This document shows, one piece after another, positions 13,101 through 27,880 of a stretch of 64,000 bases of DNA. The notes below the pieces were generated by a model. It was not told the origin of the DNA, did not search any database, and saw only the letters and a list, made by a program, of their open reading frames with translations. A program made the translations under genes and the position numbers. Origin of the DNA: Nautilus pompilius (lineage: Eukaryota; Mollusca; Cephalopoda; Nautilida; Nautilidae). Within the stretch, counting starts at the first letter, position 1; each line of letters begins with the position of its first letter. Location: contig JACATO010001658.1 of the NCBI GenBank assembly GCA_018389105.1, forward strand, positions 806,001-870,000. The letters are read 5' to 3'.

Positions 13101-16100
13101 TTTTTCTTCTTTTCTTTTTTTTTGGTTAATCTGTTCTGCTGTAGAATAAAATTCTTTTGCTCTTCACTCCTACTGCCCTACAAAAATACCAGTCTATCAG
13201 GCTGCAAAGTGAGCATCTATTGAAGCTTGCTGCTTTATTCTTATTCTTCTATAGTTTCAACTCCACAAGGAATTACTACATTAGTACATGAGTCCTAAGA
13301 CTAACAAAAACAGGCTTTAAAAGCTCTATTATGCTCAAAAGAAAAAAAATGCATTTTTACACTGTAGCACATGCAATGAATACCCAATATTTTTGTTCAA
13401 ACGACAATACTTTTCACCATCACTGCAGAACCATATTCCGTACCAACCTTGTCCATCAAAATTGGCCAGCAAAAAATGTAAAGCAAATGGGCACTATTTT
13501 TGTTTGTTCCTTTTAATAACTTTTAAAAAAAAAAAGTTCACAGTTGAATTATAAGTTTAATTTTGCAATGTTTGAAAGGAATTTTCATACTCCATTCAAA
13601 AATTAACAGTTTATAAAAAAAATAGTTAATGAAAAACATTAAACTGAATTTGAAGGCACCACAAGAATTTAAGGAATGAAAAATAACTTTAAATCTCCAC
13701 AAATGTTATTCACAGTTTGTTTCATTTTTTTGAAAATTGGTTTTCATATTTTGATTCTTAACAGATTCACCAAAAGATTTTGTTGTGCATTATAAAACAG
13801 AAAAACAAGTTGTTTTTTTTCCTTCCATCTTTACTCGCTAGAATAAAAGGTTTCTATTACCATTTTATTTGCATAAACTTATGGTAGTGTTTCCTGGTCT
13901 TTTGTGTTCTGTTAAGTGCTTGATCTGCGTGGCCTACTCAGAGATAATGTAGTTTTGAAATCCCCAACCTGGCGCAAAATATGTTCTTATCTACCTGTCA
14001 CTTCATTATCTTAGAGGCTAGAAAAAATATTTAATTAACAAATTTTCATGGTGTAGCACAATGCAAACAGAAGGTGGTTTAAAAAAATAAAAAAAACACA
14101 CAACAGAATGCCATCGGTGCCTTTCAGACTGTAACTGAACTTTAACAGTAAATGAATAAATTTGCATCCTGGGGTCCAGTTCCACTTTACCAGAGTGACC
14201 AATCTGGAATGACCATGCGAGTACACAGGCCCCCTACAACCCTGCATCTTAAAACATTCAAATTGTGAGTGATGTAGAAGGCCAGTTATTCTACTACTGA
14301 CAGCTGCATTCACACCAGACAGATTGTTGTGTAGTATTGATCAAACACTGCGCTCCAGCCGGCCATTCTGAGCACACCTATACAATGTGAGCACTTTTAG
14401 GATTTCCTACATCATTAGTTTAATGGGATATAGCAGAGAAATCTATAAGACACACATCTACTTTAGCAACTTCCTATCTGTTGACTCCATGGATGGTGGA
14501 GGTACTGAATGCTGACAAGCTGGGCGGGTTATTGGATGCAGCGATAACAACAAAAACAAAAAAAAAAAGACAACAACAAAATCACAACTTGCATAAAAGA
14601 AAGAATAACAATTTTTTTTAAAAAAAGGAAAAAAAACAACATTAAAATATCCATCGCTTTAAAAATATAAGAAAATAAAGTTTAAATTAACTGTTTTAAT
14701 ACAATCTACTTTATATCAAATTAACTGTTTCTGTATTTTATTGAATTAAATTTAAAATCAGTTCTATCAAAGTTGAGTCAGAGCTGGAGTATTAATTTTA
14801 TTGGAGAATCTTCTTGAAACCTTGGTTAGAAATAAGCCCCACAGGCTTTGGAAACAGTACTTTACTACCAATAAACCGTCAACTAATTGCTGTTGGTTCT
14901 TTTTAGTTTTTTTGCTAACCAATACAATTCCATTTAATTCCTGACCCAGCTGTTTCAACACCAGCCCCACTGTATTAACTAGCTTCCAGTGTGCAGGTCT
15001 TAAACTGTCAAGAGACTGGAAAATATACTTAATAGGAATAACTTTCCTTTGGTAACAAAATGAAACGGTATTTACTAATCAAGGGGAAAAAGAAAAAAAT
15101 ACAATTAACCAAGCGTTAGCTGTGTTACCCCAGGAAGCCTTGCTCCAATAGTATTTGATAGGATGTCACTGCAAAAATTCAGGTGATCTCTTGTTTAAAT
15201 TCTGTTCTTTATAAATAAACTTCATCCTTTCATAAACAATATCATATTAATTACAGAACTTATTCTAACCCTTTAAGAAGTACACTTCAGCCTGCAAAAC
15301 CTTGGAAATCTAAATTTAGTTCAATACCCACTTCCCGTAAATAAATGGGCATACACAAGGGTTAATGATCAAGACTGCTGTTTGATTTACTTGCACATCG
15401 TTGTTAAATTGATAATTTCTCTTAACTTGTCTTAAACCAGCAGGATAATTTAGTTTCCTTGTTACAAAATAGAAGGCTATTATACAAAGTAACCCAAGGA
15501 AATGACTATCAGTTTGATCTGTTTGCACTACAGACTTTATTTGCTGTTTTAGTTTTAAAATCAAAACTTTTTTCACTGTGCCAAAATATTTTATCATTTA
15601 TTTCGGTTTCAACAAATCACTATGCTTATGGAAATGAATGTCTACCATTCCTCTCCCCTTTTTTTAACAAGTTTATGCAATCACTGTTAACAGGTAATTT
15701 ATGCAAATTCTCACCATCCAACTTACCTTCAAATAAGACCCATAAGGCAAAGTTTGTAAGACAACAAGAGCAAAGCCAGATAGGATACCTGTATAGTGGA
15801 AATACTTAACTGTACAGTTCCAGAATCTTAGAATGTTGAGGACTTCCTTCTTATTTACAGAGCAAGCAATTTTGTTAACATCCTGGATTTTTTTTTCCTT
15901 TTTTCATTCCAGATTGCACTTAAATAACTTGGTTCCATATTCTCATGTTAGAAAGCATCTCTTTACTAACTGGTATGTTGCTTGCTTTCAAACACTTCAT
16001 CAAGACAGGTAGAGAGCTACCTCACCGTAAATAAAGTAGACAAGGTAGACAACTAATTTAAAATTTTTTTTTAATCAGTTTATTCTCTTTTTTAATAAAG

Positions 16101-18984
16101 AGAATTTCATATAAAATTTTTTTTTAATCTATCTCTATCCATTCAATTTATCATAAACCCAATCAATGGATTTGTTATTGCGAAAATTCAAAAGGAATCA
16201 AAGTAGAGCTCTGTGTGAAACACCTTCCTAAATTATCACAGATACGAGTTTACCTAACCAATTTAAAGACAAGTTTAGTTTCATTCAATTTTAATCATTA
16301 TATTTGTTCCCAAAAACCCTTAAATTAGTTGCAATGTTTATTGTATTATGGAAAATGGAAAATGTATTTAATAACACTAAAAAGTGGAATGATGGGTATT
16401 TTTACTTGGTTAAATATTCTCAAAATGTGTAAAGCTCAAGAGGAGATTGTTCTAGCTATATCACATCGAGGAAAGGCATAAATATTACAATGGCTGGTCT
16501 AGCTGCAAGTGTCACATGCACATGTCAAAAACTACAATGCACAGATTTATATCAACAGCATAAATGTCTCCTGGAGGAAGAACAATTTTACCATCTATAT
16601 GATAATTAACCAAAATATGGCTTACATAGTTCCGTGTTAAGTCATTGTTTAATTTTGTATAACTTAAAATTTTATCCCAATTTTTTTTCGGTTTTTTTTT
16701 TTTTTTTTTTTGCATTCCCATCTATATTCAGGAGGGAAATCAATAAACGAGCATTAGGAGTGAAGAGGCAAGAGGAGGAGAAAAACCGTAGCAACAGTAA
16801 ACACCAAATGTCAATGTAATTACTGGCAGTGACTTGGCCACAATGGTTTTCTTTAACATTAATGTTCATGTTTTACCAAAGCTTGGGAACTGTTCAATAT
16901 CAATTTATGTGCTACCATTTACTCCAAATGACATCAATACAACTTCTGAAGATCAATTTGTAAAAACAGTATGTACACAGAAGAATTACTGTCATCCTGA
17001 ATTTCATGTCAGTAGATCAGAGAGGAGTACAAATGCAAGTTATGTAACAATATTTGCTTTTGACAACTATAATGCAAACATGCAAATGAAAAAATTATTT
17101 CTTTTTACTCTTTATTTTTATTTTATGAATCAAATGATGAAAAGTTGTGAAAATGTTAAAAATGCTCCATCTGAAAATCTGTAAGTAACCCTTTCTGTAC
17201 CATCTCATGAATGTCATTTATTCCCATGGTCATAATTTTAATGGAACCTAAATGAGCATGCTCAGTCTAATGAGGCCTAGAGGGCGCCACTTGTCATGGG
17301 CAGTACTAAAGTACATCAATCCTTCACCAGGCATTCTTGTCCTCAAGTCATAAATCTAATGTGGCCCAATGAGTACTGTATGCCATATCTAATATGAACC
17401 TCCATCAATCGCTGTCCATGGCAAGACAGGCTGCTTGGTGATGGCTGAGACTACCCAAACAAAAACTTTAACAGCGAAGGACATTGCACACTTTACTAAC
17501 AACAAACAAAGAAGGTACTTCACAAGGCTCAAGAAAATAAAAATTAGGATCAAAGAACAAATCATCTATATTTTCGCACATAAGTAGCCAACAAATTTCA
17601 TTTTAAAAGTATCTGCCAACAAATTTAGCTAATGTGCATGTTCAACAAAGTGTAAAATATATTTACAATGTATTAAAACATTAAAGAAATTACAAGAGCC
17701 ATGTTATTTTAGTACAAAGCTCCACTACCTTGAAGTGTACCTAGTTAATATATAGAAGAAACTTACATCTATTATTGTTACAATATGAACCAAGCAAATG
17801 AGAGATTTGTGATTTTGCCCGGTTTTTGGAACACAATGCCCAAATACCATCATAACCTAAAGAGTGTTTTGTATACCCAATGCAAGTTTTAAATGTTATT
17901 TGCTTGTAATAATGTAAATATCTTGTGTATAAGACCTTTAATAAACATTTACTGAATATTTTGTTTAGTAGTTACCCAAAATCCTTCCTGTTTCTACTCC
18001 AAGAGTACAGTATACATAGACAAAAGAATGGACATTATATAGAAGAAGATGGGAGTAGCATTAGATACAGCTGAGATTGAGGCAGCAGGAGAGTCAAGTA
18101 AGCACAGTATGCTTCTTCTTTGCTACACTAGACACGGCACCATCTCTCAAAGGTTTTTTCAAATCCATTATAAGGGTAGAATATTTTTATAAATCACAAA
18201 AATAACCAAGAAGAACCGAGAACCTAATCATCATTCGTTCAAACAAGAACACTGACTAAGTGGCAGATTTGACAGAATTACTGCCATATGAAGAGCAAAA
18301 AATTCAAATTTTCTTGTTTTGGCGCAGTTATGGAAATCTATTGCAAAGAGAGTTTTTTTTTTTTTGGGTGTGGGTGGCGTAAATGATTTCCTGTCAACTA
18401 ATTGTCATTTTAAGGCTCCACAGAAAGGGTACTTCATAGGAACTCAGTTTCCATCATTGAATGAAAGAAAATAGGTGTACCAGGGCATGTCACTGCCTTC
18501 AGAAGGCTGAGACAGGACAAAACAAAGTGTGGAAGACCATCATACAACAGGAGAATCCTGTCCAACACTGTCACAAAAGGTGCACAAATATATACCCAAC
18601 ATCATATAATGTGGATTAACATCACTTTCTCATATAAGCCACCATTCATTTTGTAATTTGATTTGTAGGACCCAGGTTCACTTGTTGTCCACATGAATAG
18701 TTTGTAGACTATTGTATCAGATAAGAGATTTTCACAGTTATAGCTTCATAGACTGCTGTAAACATTAATTTTGGCCAGTAGCTCGTGACCAAAATCTAAG
18801 AACTCAAAGGTAAACAAACAATAGTCTACAACCGGTCTTTACTCATCTATAATGTAGTGGACCCCTAACTCCCACTGATGTTTCAATAGAACATCCACCC
18901 ACTCATATACTGTATGGATGATACAGGTTTTATTCTTCTTGGTGAACCTTATCCTAACTTTTGAGGTTTACAGATATCTCACTG
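10140..18984. other. intron segment, largely plain
   Basis: AT-rich DNA with C/A runs at about 11989-12012, a T run at about 16689-16711 and an ATTCTCTTT...AAAGAGAAT inverted repeat at about 16082-16105. An exon-like piece on the minus strand (12040-12111) starts at an ATG and ends at a GTGAGT donor but cannot be assigned. Open frames at 14035-14313 and 16834-17184 have no support. Confidence 0.45.
17275..17290 (+). promoter_or_regulatory. CTCF-like core site
   Basis: GCCTAGAGGGCGCCAC contains CTAGAGGGCGC, a full match to the central part of the vertebrate CTCF consensus. It is embedded in a locally GC-richer stretch (about 17230-17450) that may itself be an old interspersed repeat. Confidence 0.28.
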
Positions 18985-19328
18985 TAGTGATCTAAAAGAG
19001 AGAGGTGTAGGGTATAAATCTTGATGACCAAGCAAGTTGGCCAGATATGGTGTAGGTATCTTGAATGGTGGTCAAGGTACAAGCCAGTAGAGAATTACCC
19101 ACAAAATCTTCACATGTACAAGAAAATCCTACTATAACTCTTCACTTTTTTTTTAGATGTGAAAGGAAACAAGAACAAATCAATACGGCCATCTAGTAAA
19201 GAGCAAGAAAAAAAAACATGCCAGAGGTATGCCAAACCAAGAAAATCCTGACTGAGATTCCAACTCAGGCCATCGACCATGGCGGTTCAGTAGTCTAACA
19301 TGAAACCCCCAACCAGCCCACGCAATTT
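18985..19328 (-). mobile_element. tRNA-derived SINE copy (minus orientation)
   Basis: Read on the minus strand the head is GCGTGGGCTGGTTGGGGGTT, with a box-B-like GAGTTGGAATCTC. Then come GGTTTGGCATACCTCTGGCA, CTAGATGGCCGTATTGATTT, TTCACATCTAAAAA and GTGGGTAATTCTCTACTGGC, ending near TACCTTGACCACC. The same order of blocks recurs at 38.5 kb. Confidence 0.65.
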
Positions 19329-19330
19329 CT

Positions 19331-20675
19331 TAAAGCAAGGCAACATTAATGTGCTTGACTGCTGCAACATTACGACAGAAATAGAACAAAATCCATATGG
19401 CTGAGATACAATGCATATGCCAGTCTTTGAGCTATAAACTTTATAGAAAAAAAACATTCTTGGATCTGACTGGAGTTATGAGAAGTTTCATTTTATTTGA
19501 TTCAATACTTGTATTTAAAAATTAGATTTAAATTCCCTCCCCAGACTCTCAAGCCAACTGGACCTCTGGATCACATCATCAATTATTGAGTCTATACAAT
19601 ATAATTGCAATCAGTGGAATATTGCATTAATTTTATCTTAGTTTTATCCTTGCCTACTTATACAGTGGAGTTTGCTGCTTTTCTTGCTAAGAAAAAATTA
19701 ACCTTTTCATTGCTGTTTTGTTTGAGTTAGAATCGGAGTATGCTGGTTGTTGTGCAACAGGAAAATTCCTCAAATGTATCAAATCTAAAGCAAGTTTCTA
19801 CCGATTAAGAAAATGTTCCCACAACACTGAAAAGGCTACACCCTGCACTAAGCATGGGCACATTTCTAGTATCACTGAAGGTGTAGTATCAAGCATCCAC
19901 ATTTTAATATCTAGTGTGACTTTCAGTGGACAAGTTTTACCAGTGCTAAATATCTTATTAGCTTTTATAGCATTCAAATGTAAAAACCATTTCAATTATC
20001 AGCAAACAGAAACTTGCTTCCATTTCCACATGCTCCTGCTTCAAGAATAGTTGAACGGAGACAACAATAAAGAATGTTGTATAATGTAATGTGTTGCTCC
20101 TCAACTAAAGCAGATCGTTTTTCCTCAAAAGTCAATAACACTAAAGTATGCAAATCAATACATGAATGACCAACACATCATTAACCGAATGAGTGAGCTA
20201 TCCATCTTTCTTGCACTCCTTTCTGGTCAACAACCAAAGCGCAACCAAGATCAGGAAATTGAGTGTATATAGCATATTATTCACAGTAAATTTTACTTAC
20301 AATATTGCAAGAAATCCCTCCATCTTTAAACTTTGAAAATGTCAACAAATAAAAATTTGCATCACATCCAAATGCCACATGTAAAACACCATTACAAGAA
20401 TATAATTGAACTGCTAAGGGAATAAAGCTTCCTTTGATGCTGATAGTTTCTCAATACAATGACAGAGAAATGGCAAAATAAATGTGTACTACATCATAAA
20501 ATATGTTAATAGATATCAAAATAGGATTTATACATACAAAACACAGACTTTTAGTGCTAATAACTTTTGGTATCTGCAATCTATCACCTTTCCAGTGTTA
20601 TCTTTTGTCTTTATGCTGCATTGAATTTTTTGAGAATAGTTCCATCAGAATGCCAGTTGGAGATGTGTGTGTGTG

Positions 20676-20707
<32 letters not shown>

Positions 20708-21784
20708 ATGTGTGTGTGTGTGTGTGTATGTGTGTCTGTGTCTGTGGTAACTTAGTTCAACTTTGTCTTAATTTGTTTTTAAATAACAAAATTTTTATAA
20801 GAGAGTCTGATGGATGAATAACATTTGGAATTGTTCCTACATAGTAACTCATGACAAATATAATTAGTAGGTAAGTGGAGGGAGAAAAAAAAGAAGAGAT
20901 ATTTCATGAAAGCATCTAATAAAAGTGATGAGCATAAAGGTTAGTATGCTCTCCTCTCTCCCCCCCCCCACAAATCAGCTATAGCTAATATGAGAGAAAA
21001 TTAGTGCTCTGACCTTTATCAGTTAATATCACCAGACAGGCTTACATGGTCATGTCATCACTCAGACAAGACTCCTGTTCATCCACACACTCTTGGTTAA
21101 CCAGTGCCCTGCCTAGTGCCACAGGTGAAGAAGATACTGACATTAATTTTGTTTTAATTGGTTTCAAGGGACCAATCAACCAAAACAGCTTAGAAAAAGT
21201 TTGCATTTTCACAACTTCCTTGCCCATCCAACCCATCTTTGCCCAGCTTCCACAAATTTTTTTTTTCATTTTAACAAATTCTCATTGGTTCATCTTTCAA
21301 ATAGTCCAAGTCACTAAAAGGTTAAGTCCAGCAATCAGAACAACAACAACAATAACAACAATAAACTCTAATGACTGCAAGAAGATTCCTAAAATAAACA
21401 ACCTAAACACCCCATCCCTCTGCCATTGCCCTTCTGAAAGAAGTCCAATGGTTTAAAAAACAAAATTATAAAATTATGTACTCTTCATCATAACTAACAA
21501 AGCTAGTTGTCATCTAGTTCCATTAACTTGTATCAAAAACATAATTCCTCCCATAACAATGAAGCAACTGGCATTTAATTATTTTTTTTTGTCTTTGTTT
21601 CAGCCGATCACAACTAAACCTTCTCAAATCAAAGTCAACGTTCAATTAATCCATCAAAAACATAAATAAAACATGAAAACATTTACCACAATAAATTAAT
21701 TCTAGTTTTTCTACATCTATATAAATTAGGCCAATTTTCCTTTGACACATACATAACCAAAACTCAGCCATTGGCTTAGATAAC
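19331..21784. other. intron segment, TG repeat only
   Basis: Apart from the TG microsatellite at 20.7 kb, I see open frames at 19718-20050 and 21046-21456 without domain, codon or splice support. Otherwise plain AT-rich intron. Confidence 0.45.
20663..20747. repeat. TG microsatellite
   Basis: TG run with single-base interruptions, then TGTGTCTGTGTCTGTGG. Confidence 0.92.
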
Positions 21785-22015
21785 TGAAATGCCCTAGTTT
21801 AGAGCCAGAGTCCAAATCCAATTGGGAGTTGGCTCAGTTTGGCATACCTCCTTGGCATGGCTCCTCAGATCACACAGCTGGTCCTGTTGGTTTCATACCA
21901 CATCTAAAAATGAAGCTCCAGTAATTTTTTGTCTGAGTACACTGTGAAGCAGTGGTATGGGTGGCAAGATATCTGGTCCTCTCAGATGTTCCTTAATACA
22001 AAGTCACCCTACCTG
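21785..22015 (+). mobile_element. tRNA-derived SINE copy (plus orientation)
   Basis: The box-B-like AGAGTCCAAATCC at about 21807 is followed by GGAGTTGGCTCAGTTTGGCA, TACCTCCTTGGCATGGCTCC and CATACCACATCTAAAAATGA, matching the other copies read in their sense orientation. Confidence 0.55.
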
Positions 22016-22030
22016 AAAATCTGGTTGCTC

Positions 22031-24429
22031 TGCGTACAGCAGTTACAACCGATGTTTGCACATAATTTGTGAACCCTCTTCAGTTATGAGACAACCATTA
22101 TATACAATTAGAATAATTAAAATCATGCCTAATCTTCTTTGTTCTAAAGTAATCAACACTTTTAGTTTTATTTACTCAAATTGTATTCCTACTTTAAATT
22201 TAAAGTCTATACAGGAAGCACACACATAATAAAAAATAAGATGACTTTGGTCAAGTTCAGTTCCTACAAAACTTCTAAAAGAATTCACAACTGTCTCCAA
22301 CATAAACCAACACCTAACAACAACAAAAACACTACAGGCAAGTTAGCTTTCCATATGTCTATCTTGCCCTTGCAGTGTTTCCAAGGATTTAAATCTTTAA
22401 AACACCTCCCCCTTTTTTTAAAATAGTCTACATAAACCCATCAATTTTTTTAAAAATTATTCCTTAACCCTTTCCATGAAAGCAACCTTAAAATTAATGG
22501 TATCAATTTCCAACACCAATGGAATGGTCTCTGGTAGTTAAATCAGGTTTTAAACTTTCTAACAAAAAACACTCAGAATGAAGTTCTTTATCTTATATTT
22601 ATTTTTATGGAATCAGACAAAAATTACTCTTCACCACAACACACCAGACCAAGATGCAGTAATGGCCTCTGAAAATTGCAATCCTGTTGTTTAAATATTT
22701 TTTTTTTGAAAAGTTCACATTAAAAAATAGTCTCCTACTCTACATCAAAATATTTGTCATCACCCAATACTTTGTCAAAAGAGGTGGTGGGGAGAGAAAA
22801 TCCAATCATTTCCAATATAACTCAACTGAACCTTTGAGGCTGTTCCATTTAACCCATGTGAATGCACATTAAAGGATTTGAAATGTTACAATAACTAATC
22901 ATTGTTTAATTTTAAAAAATGCAGACTTAAAGCCGTGGTGAAGTTGTCCGGTCACTTAATTGATACACTTGTTTCTCCCACGACCACATAGAATGTAAAT
23001 CCAAACGGAACTTCAACTTAAATCTAACTTTACAGCAACGACTATGCTCTTTCTTGTCTTCTAGTGGCCATTGTCACATGACTTTACTGTCAATATTTTT
23101 TTTTCTTTTCAGTCTACTTTCCATGCAAAGATTCAGAAAGTTTTTCCCCCAGTCATGTGATCTGGCTCTCAAACAATGTAAAAGACTTCATTTTCTCTGC
23201 CCCCCCTCCCAACAATGTAGTTTATGCTTTCGATCATTGCGGCTAATCTGGCACGTCCTTTTACTCCTAATTTTTCTTTTTAGTACCACATGTATCCAAA
23301 TATTTTTCCCCCAAAAATAAAGACCAACAAGAATTTACGTAATGTCTAACACCAATACAAAAAAAATAATAAAATAATAATAAAATTTTTTAAAAAATTT
23401 TTTTTTCTTAAAACCCCAAAGCAAAAGTGATGGCAACCCTAATCCACAGAATCCTGGTCCTCTGTAAAAACCCAATCTGAACTCTCAATAATCATTTGTC
23501 ATTAATTCCTCAAAAACATGGTACTAACCAAAGCTGGCATCAAAGAAAATACAACCTTTTGAAGTCACACAACATGTAATTTTTCTTTTTCAATTATATA
23601 TTTTTAGACAAAAAATTTAGCTCTTTCTCCTTTTTTTTTAAAAGCTTTTTATAGACTTTCCTCCCTCTACTATGATTAAGATAAAAACTTTTGATTACCA
23701 AGGTATATTAGACTAGATTTTACATGATTAGTCCTTCTTCCCTGGAGCTATTTGGCAACAAAAGAAAAGGATTAAAAAATCTAGCTTTTTTTTTTATATA
23801 TAGATTTTTTTTGGGGGGGAGTTCTTTTTAAATGTCAATATTTATAGCATCAACAAACAAAGTGATCAATCAGTTTAAGCATAACGATATTTAGCATTAA
23901 CCAACCATCACCACGTCCTCGAAGACAGAAACAAATTCCTACTGGAAGGCATATACGACAATAAGAAATTAATTTTTACATGGCAACTACTCTTCAGGAC
24001 CATTCTCCACTTTCCCAAGGGAAAAAGAATGCAAGCCAGTAGGAAAAAAAACAAAACAATAATGACATAATAGATACATTATTAATTAAAGTAATTTAGC
24101 ATTCTTAAAAATTTTATTTCCTAAATTTATGAATATATCAACATCTAAAAAAAAAAAGCAATATAAATAAAATTAACTGTTGCAAATTTATAAATCAAAC
24201 TGAGCAAATCAATAGATGATGGTTGGCTAGGATCTTTAGTTTTCATTTTTAAAGACTCACTGGTTACAATTGTAATGTGTATTACTGTTATTTATGATTT
24301 TATTCCAATACATATAAGAAATAAGCAGATATTTTTGTATGAATACTTCAAACACTTATCTTGTTTTATGAGCTCTTCTGTAATGAGAGTACAAAGGATA
24401 ATCAGTTAGAAATCATCATCATCATTATA
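22031..24429. other. intron segment, nothing supported
   Basis: AT-rich intron DNA with A and T runs. GCCGTGGTGAAGTTGTCC at about 22932 has a weak tRNA-like look but no paired box B. Confidence 0.4.
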
Positions 24430-24705
24430 TGCCATCCCCAACAGGGTTCAGTTGTCCAGGATCAGCATCCAGGATACAAGACAGACTAAAAAAGAAGGGG
24501 TTCTCATATGGTGGGCTCCTATAATCATCTGGTGTTTGAAGAGGACAACAGCCTCTCCCAGGAACGGAAATGTTGAAAGTCTCTACAACATTCCTTTATT
24601 GTCAGATGTGAGAAGCCAAAAGTACGCAGAGAAAAAAACCCAGCTGATGAAGAAGAGCAAGCAGAAACCATGCCAGAAAAGTAAACCAACAAAAAACACC
24701 AAATA
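24430..24705 (-). mobile_element. tRNA-derived SINE copy, truncated (minus orientation)
   Basis: Read on the minus strand: TTTTCTGGCATGGTTTCTGC, TTGCTCTTCTTCATCAGCTG, then CTTCTCACATCTGACAATAA, matching the SINE body. The tRNA-like head is missing or unrecognisable. Confidence 0.5.
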
Positions 24706-24709
24706 GCAT

Positions 24710-27700
24710 ATAGTCTACTTGTAGATGGCACACATGAAATCGTTTGTGGTCTTCTTGACAGGAGAGCTATAGAATCACCTGTACATGTTTGAAAAGTATT
24801 GAATTTACTGGAATTACCTTGAAATTTATAAGAAAAGTGAGTTATTACAAGAAATTTCTAGCCATGGAGTAAAGATTGTTCATTAACAGATTTCAATATA
24901 TGTCTTTATGCAAAACTACAGTTCTGGACATAAACTGAGCTTTAATAAAGAATGTTTACTTTTGCTGCTGCTGTCATAATCTTCAAGCTCAGCAAAATCA
25001 AAGATGCTGTATTTGTATTAACAATGAATGACTTGAGTGTTCCAAAAAGTATTCAAAGTCAAATGAAGTCAAAAGTTTACACACCAACCATCTGGCTTTG
25101 AAGAAAGCAGAATTTGTTAGTAGTGCCTACCTTTGGCATGCAAGGAACCCAAACAGAAGTCTCTCTTTGCAATGTTAGAGGGAAGTGTCCAGAAAAATTA
25201 ATATGCAAAAAAAAAAAAAAAAATGTCATGGAGTAATCATATCAACAGTTAGGTGCAAAATCCTAGACAACACACAAAGATGAGCTTTCACTCTGTATTT
25301 CCATTCAGACCAAGTATATAACCAGTGGAGCAACAGCGAGAGAAAAGCATACTTTTAATAAATGTGAAATTTTCATATGATACAACATCAACCTTCAACA
25401 CATAAAACCTTAACCAAATAAGAAAGCATATAGAACTGCAGCTATGCTAAAAGAGTACACAATGTGTGTGTCTGTGTGTGTAAGGATGGATTGACTGAAA
25501 GTGAGAGCAAGAGGGAGGAAAAAACCAGAAAACAATTTAGATAATAGAAAGATGCAGTGGTCTGTGATGTCCGACAAATTGAGATTCCACAATTTTTTAA
25601 GTTAAAAATTATTCAGAATCTGGTCAAAATTCTGACATCATCCAATAGCCAAAACTATTTAAAATATGCTTTTGTTTCTTGCTATTGTAAATTTAAGTTT
25701 AATCACCAAAAATATGACATTAGAATTCCGTTCATTCATGTTAGTGGGTTTCCTTTAAAACAGACACTACTGCGCACATTTTGCAGATTTTGCATGCATA
25801 CATTTTTAACTTAATTTTCTAGAACCAACATAGAAAAGCATACAGCAGAGTAATTGCCACCCATGCATCCAATTTTATAGATTTGTTTGCTCCATAAATA
25901 GGATCAAGGTAAACTTAAAACAAAGCTTTTTTTTTTTTTTGGTGGAGAAAATGTTTTTCTATACTTAAGCCTTTGCCCTCAAAGCATCTTAACTGGTCGG
26001 GTTTTTTATTTTACCATTATTTCACAGGGGGTCAAAATGTGAATGATTTCTATTTCTTTACAGCACACACAAGTTCAAGATGTCTCTTCTATATATATAA
26101 TACAAGCAGTCAATAAAAAGAAATTTCCATACTTTTCAAGATTGTGATATGCTTTTGAGGCATTCATAACCAAATGACTCTCTTGGAGTTTCCAAAGAAA
26201 TAAAGGATATAGCAATAAATTCAGAACTTAAAAGTAAAGAAAAAGGCCTTCTTTGCAGAGAAATTATCATTATTATTATTATTTTGTATTCCTGCATTAT
26301 GAAAATAAAAATGGATTATTAACTGAAAATGCAAAACTGACAGATTGAAGATTTCCCAGTCAGATCTTGTCTCTCTCTCTCTTTTGAATGCTTGAATAAT
26401 AGTCACAACAGATGTTGACAAAAAAATTAGCTTCTCATCTAAATAGGGATGTCCTCGCATCAGAAGAACTCCAAGATGCACAGTTGTGGTCTCTGAAATG
26501 TAGCTAAGAGAATGTTTTAACTTATTACTTTTTATTTACGCTTGATAGTAGGTGATTAATAATTTTAGTGCTAAAACCAATGCACGAGTACTATAAATGG
26601 GTGTTTGAGTGTGCGCTGAGTTCAATATTGTTGTGTGTATTCTGGCAACAACAACAACAACAAAAAAACCAACCTGCAGTTGAGCTATTATTGAGTAATT
26701 CATCAGATTAACAGTATGGGCAAAGCTTTCTAAGAAAATTATAACAAACACATGAAAACAAGATCATCCCTTGAGTTTTTCGTCTCGATTGAGATTTGTA
26801 TGTTTTGAGAGAGTTACCACATGATGTGGATTAAAGGATTAAAGATTACATTTCTAACCATGCTCTTGTTCGTTTGCTGGCTTGCAGTCTTTCTAGACAC
26901 CAGCTTTTCTCATTTTTTAAAAATAAATAAATAACTGTTTTCTATAATCGTAAGCTTTAATAACTGTTAGGGTCATTTTTTTTAAAATTAATTTAGCAAT
27001 AACTGCAACGGCCTGTTTATATCTAAGTATGAAATCTGTGCATCAATACCACTTCAAAGTTAAAAAATAAATGAATATCCGTATCATCTCCATCTTCATT
27101 TCTCTCCCTAACCCGCCCAACTACTAATTTCAGAAAAAACAAAATACTATGCCAAAGTTATAGTTGGACTTAGCTTGAGTGAGTCGTGCTGAAAGTAACA
27201 TGCCCATGGAGAAATCTGAGCCAAATAAAATAAAAACAAAAAAAAATTTTTACTTTTTTATTTATTAATCACTTCTCCCCAGCTTTAGCAAACCCTTTGG
27301 GTTAAGGCTCTTAGGATTATCACTAAGATGGCTGTTGATTATTAACTGTTGCATCACATCAGTGTTACATGGCGTTACAGTTGGAGGAGGAAAAGAAACT
27401 AGGGAACAATAAACTTTTTTGACTGAATTCTCAGTCATTAATAGGTAAACCAGCCAACTTCTGTTATTAAAACTACTATATGGATTGAGCTAAATTCAAT
27501 CAAGTAGCTTCTACATTGAATTTAAACACACAACTCTAAAGTATGGTTAACTTTAACGCCCAAATAGAAAATTTTTCTTTTTAATGATAGTTAAAAAATT
27601 ATCAGTAATAAAAACACACTAATCAAAGACAAAAAAAATAGAAAGCTAATTCAAGTCTAATATTTGCATATACTCTGCTCTACTCTATCTCAGTAAACAG

Positions 27701-27880
27701 AGACTCTGCCATCACTAGTGCAGATTCTTCAAAACTGGCAGTAAGACTTTAATGATTTTTCCAAGCAGAAAACATCATAATCCCATGCCAAAGGCTGCAT
27801 TTACTGAGACAGTGCACACAAACTATTAGCAAACATCCAACTATGGATTAGTTCTACAATAAATGATTTAACTATCCTAC
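24710..27880. other. intron segment, nothing supported
   Basis: AT-rich DNA with an A run at about 25207-25222, a T run at about 25928-25940 and a short ATT run at about 26267-26284. No exon, RNA gene or transposon was recognised. Confidence 0.45.

Noticed and set aside
16834..17184. 116-codon plus-strand frame
   Set aside because: AT-driven composition with Phe/Asn/Lys tracts, no domain and no splice support.
20567..20755. Cys/Val-rich frame across the TG repeat
   Set aside because: Microsatellite translation; similar frames occur at every TG run in the window.
21046..21456. 136-codon plus-strand frame with an equally open antisense frame
   Set aside because: Both strands are open and the right half is a CAA/ACA simple repeat; no recognisable protein.
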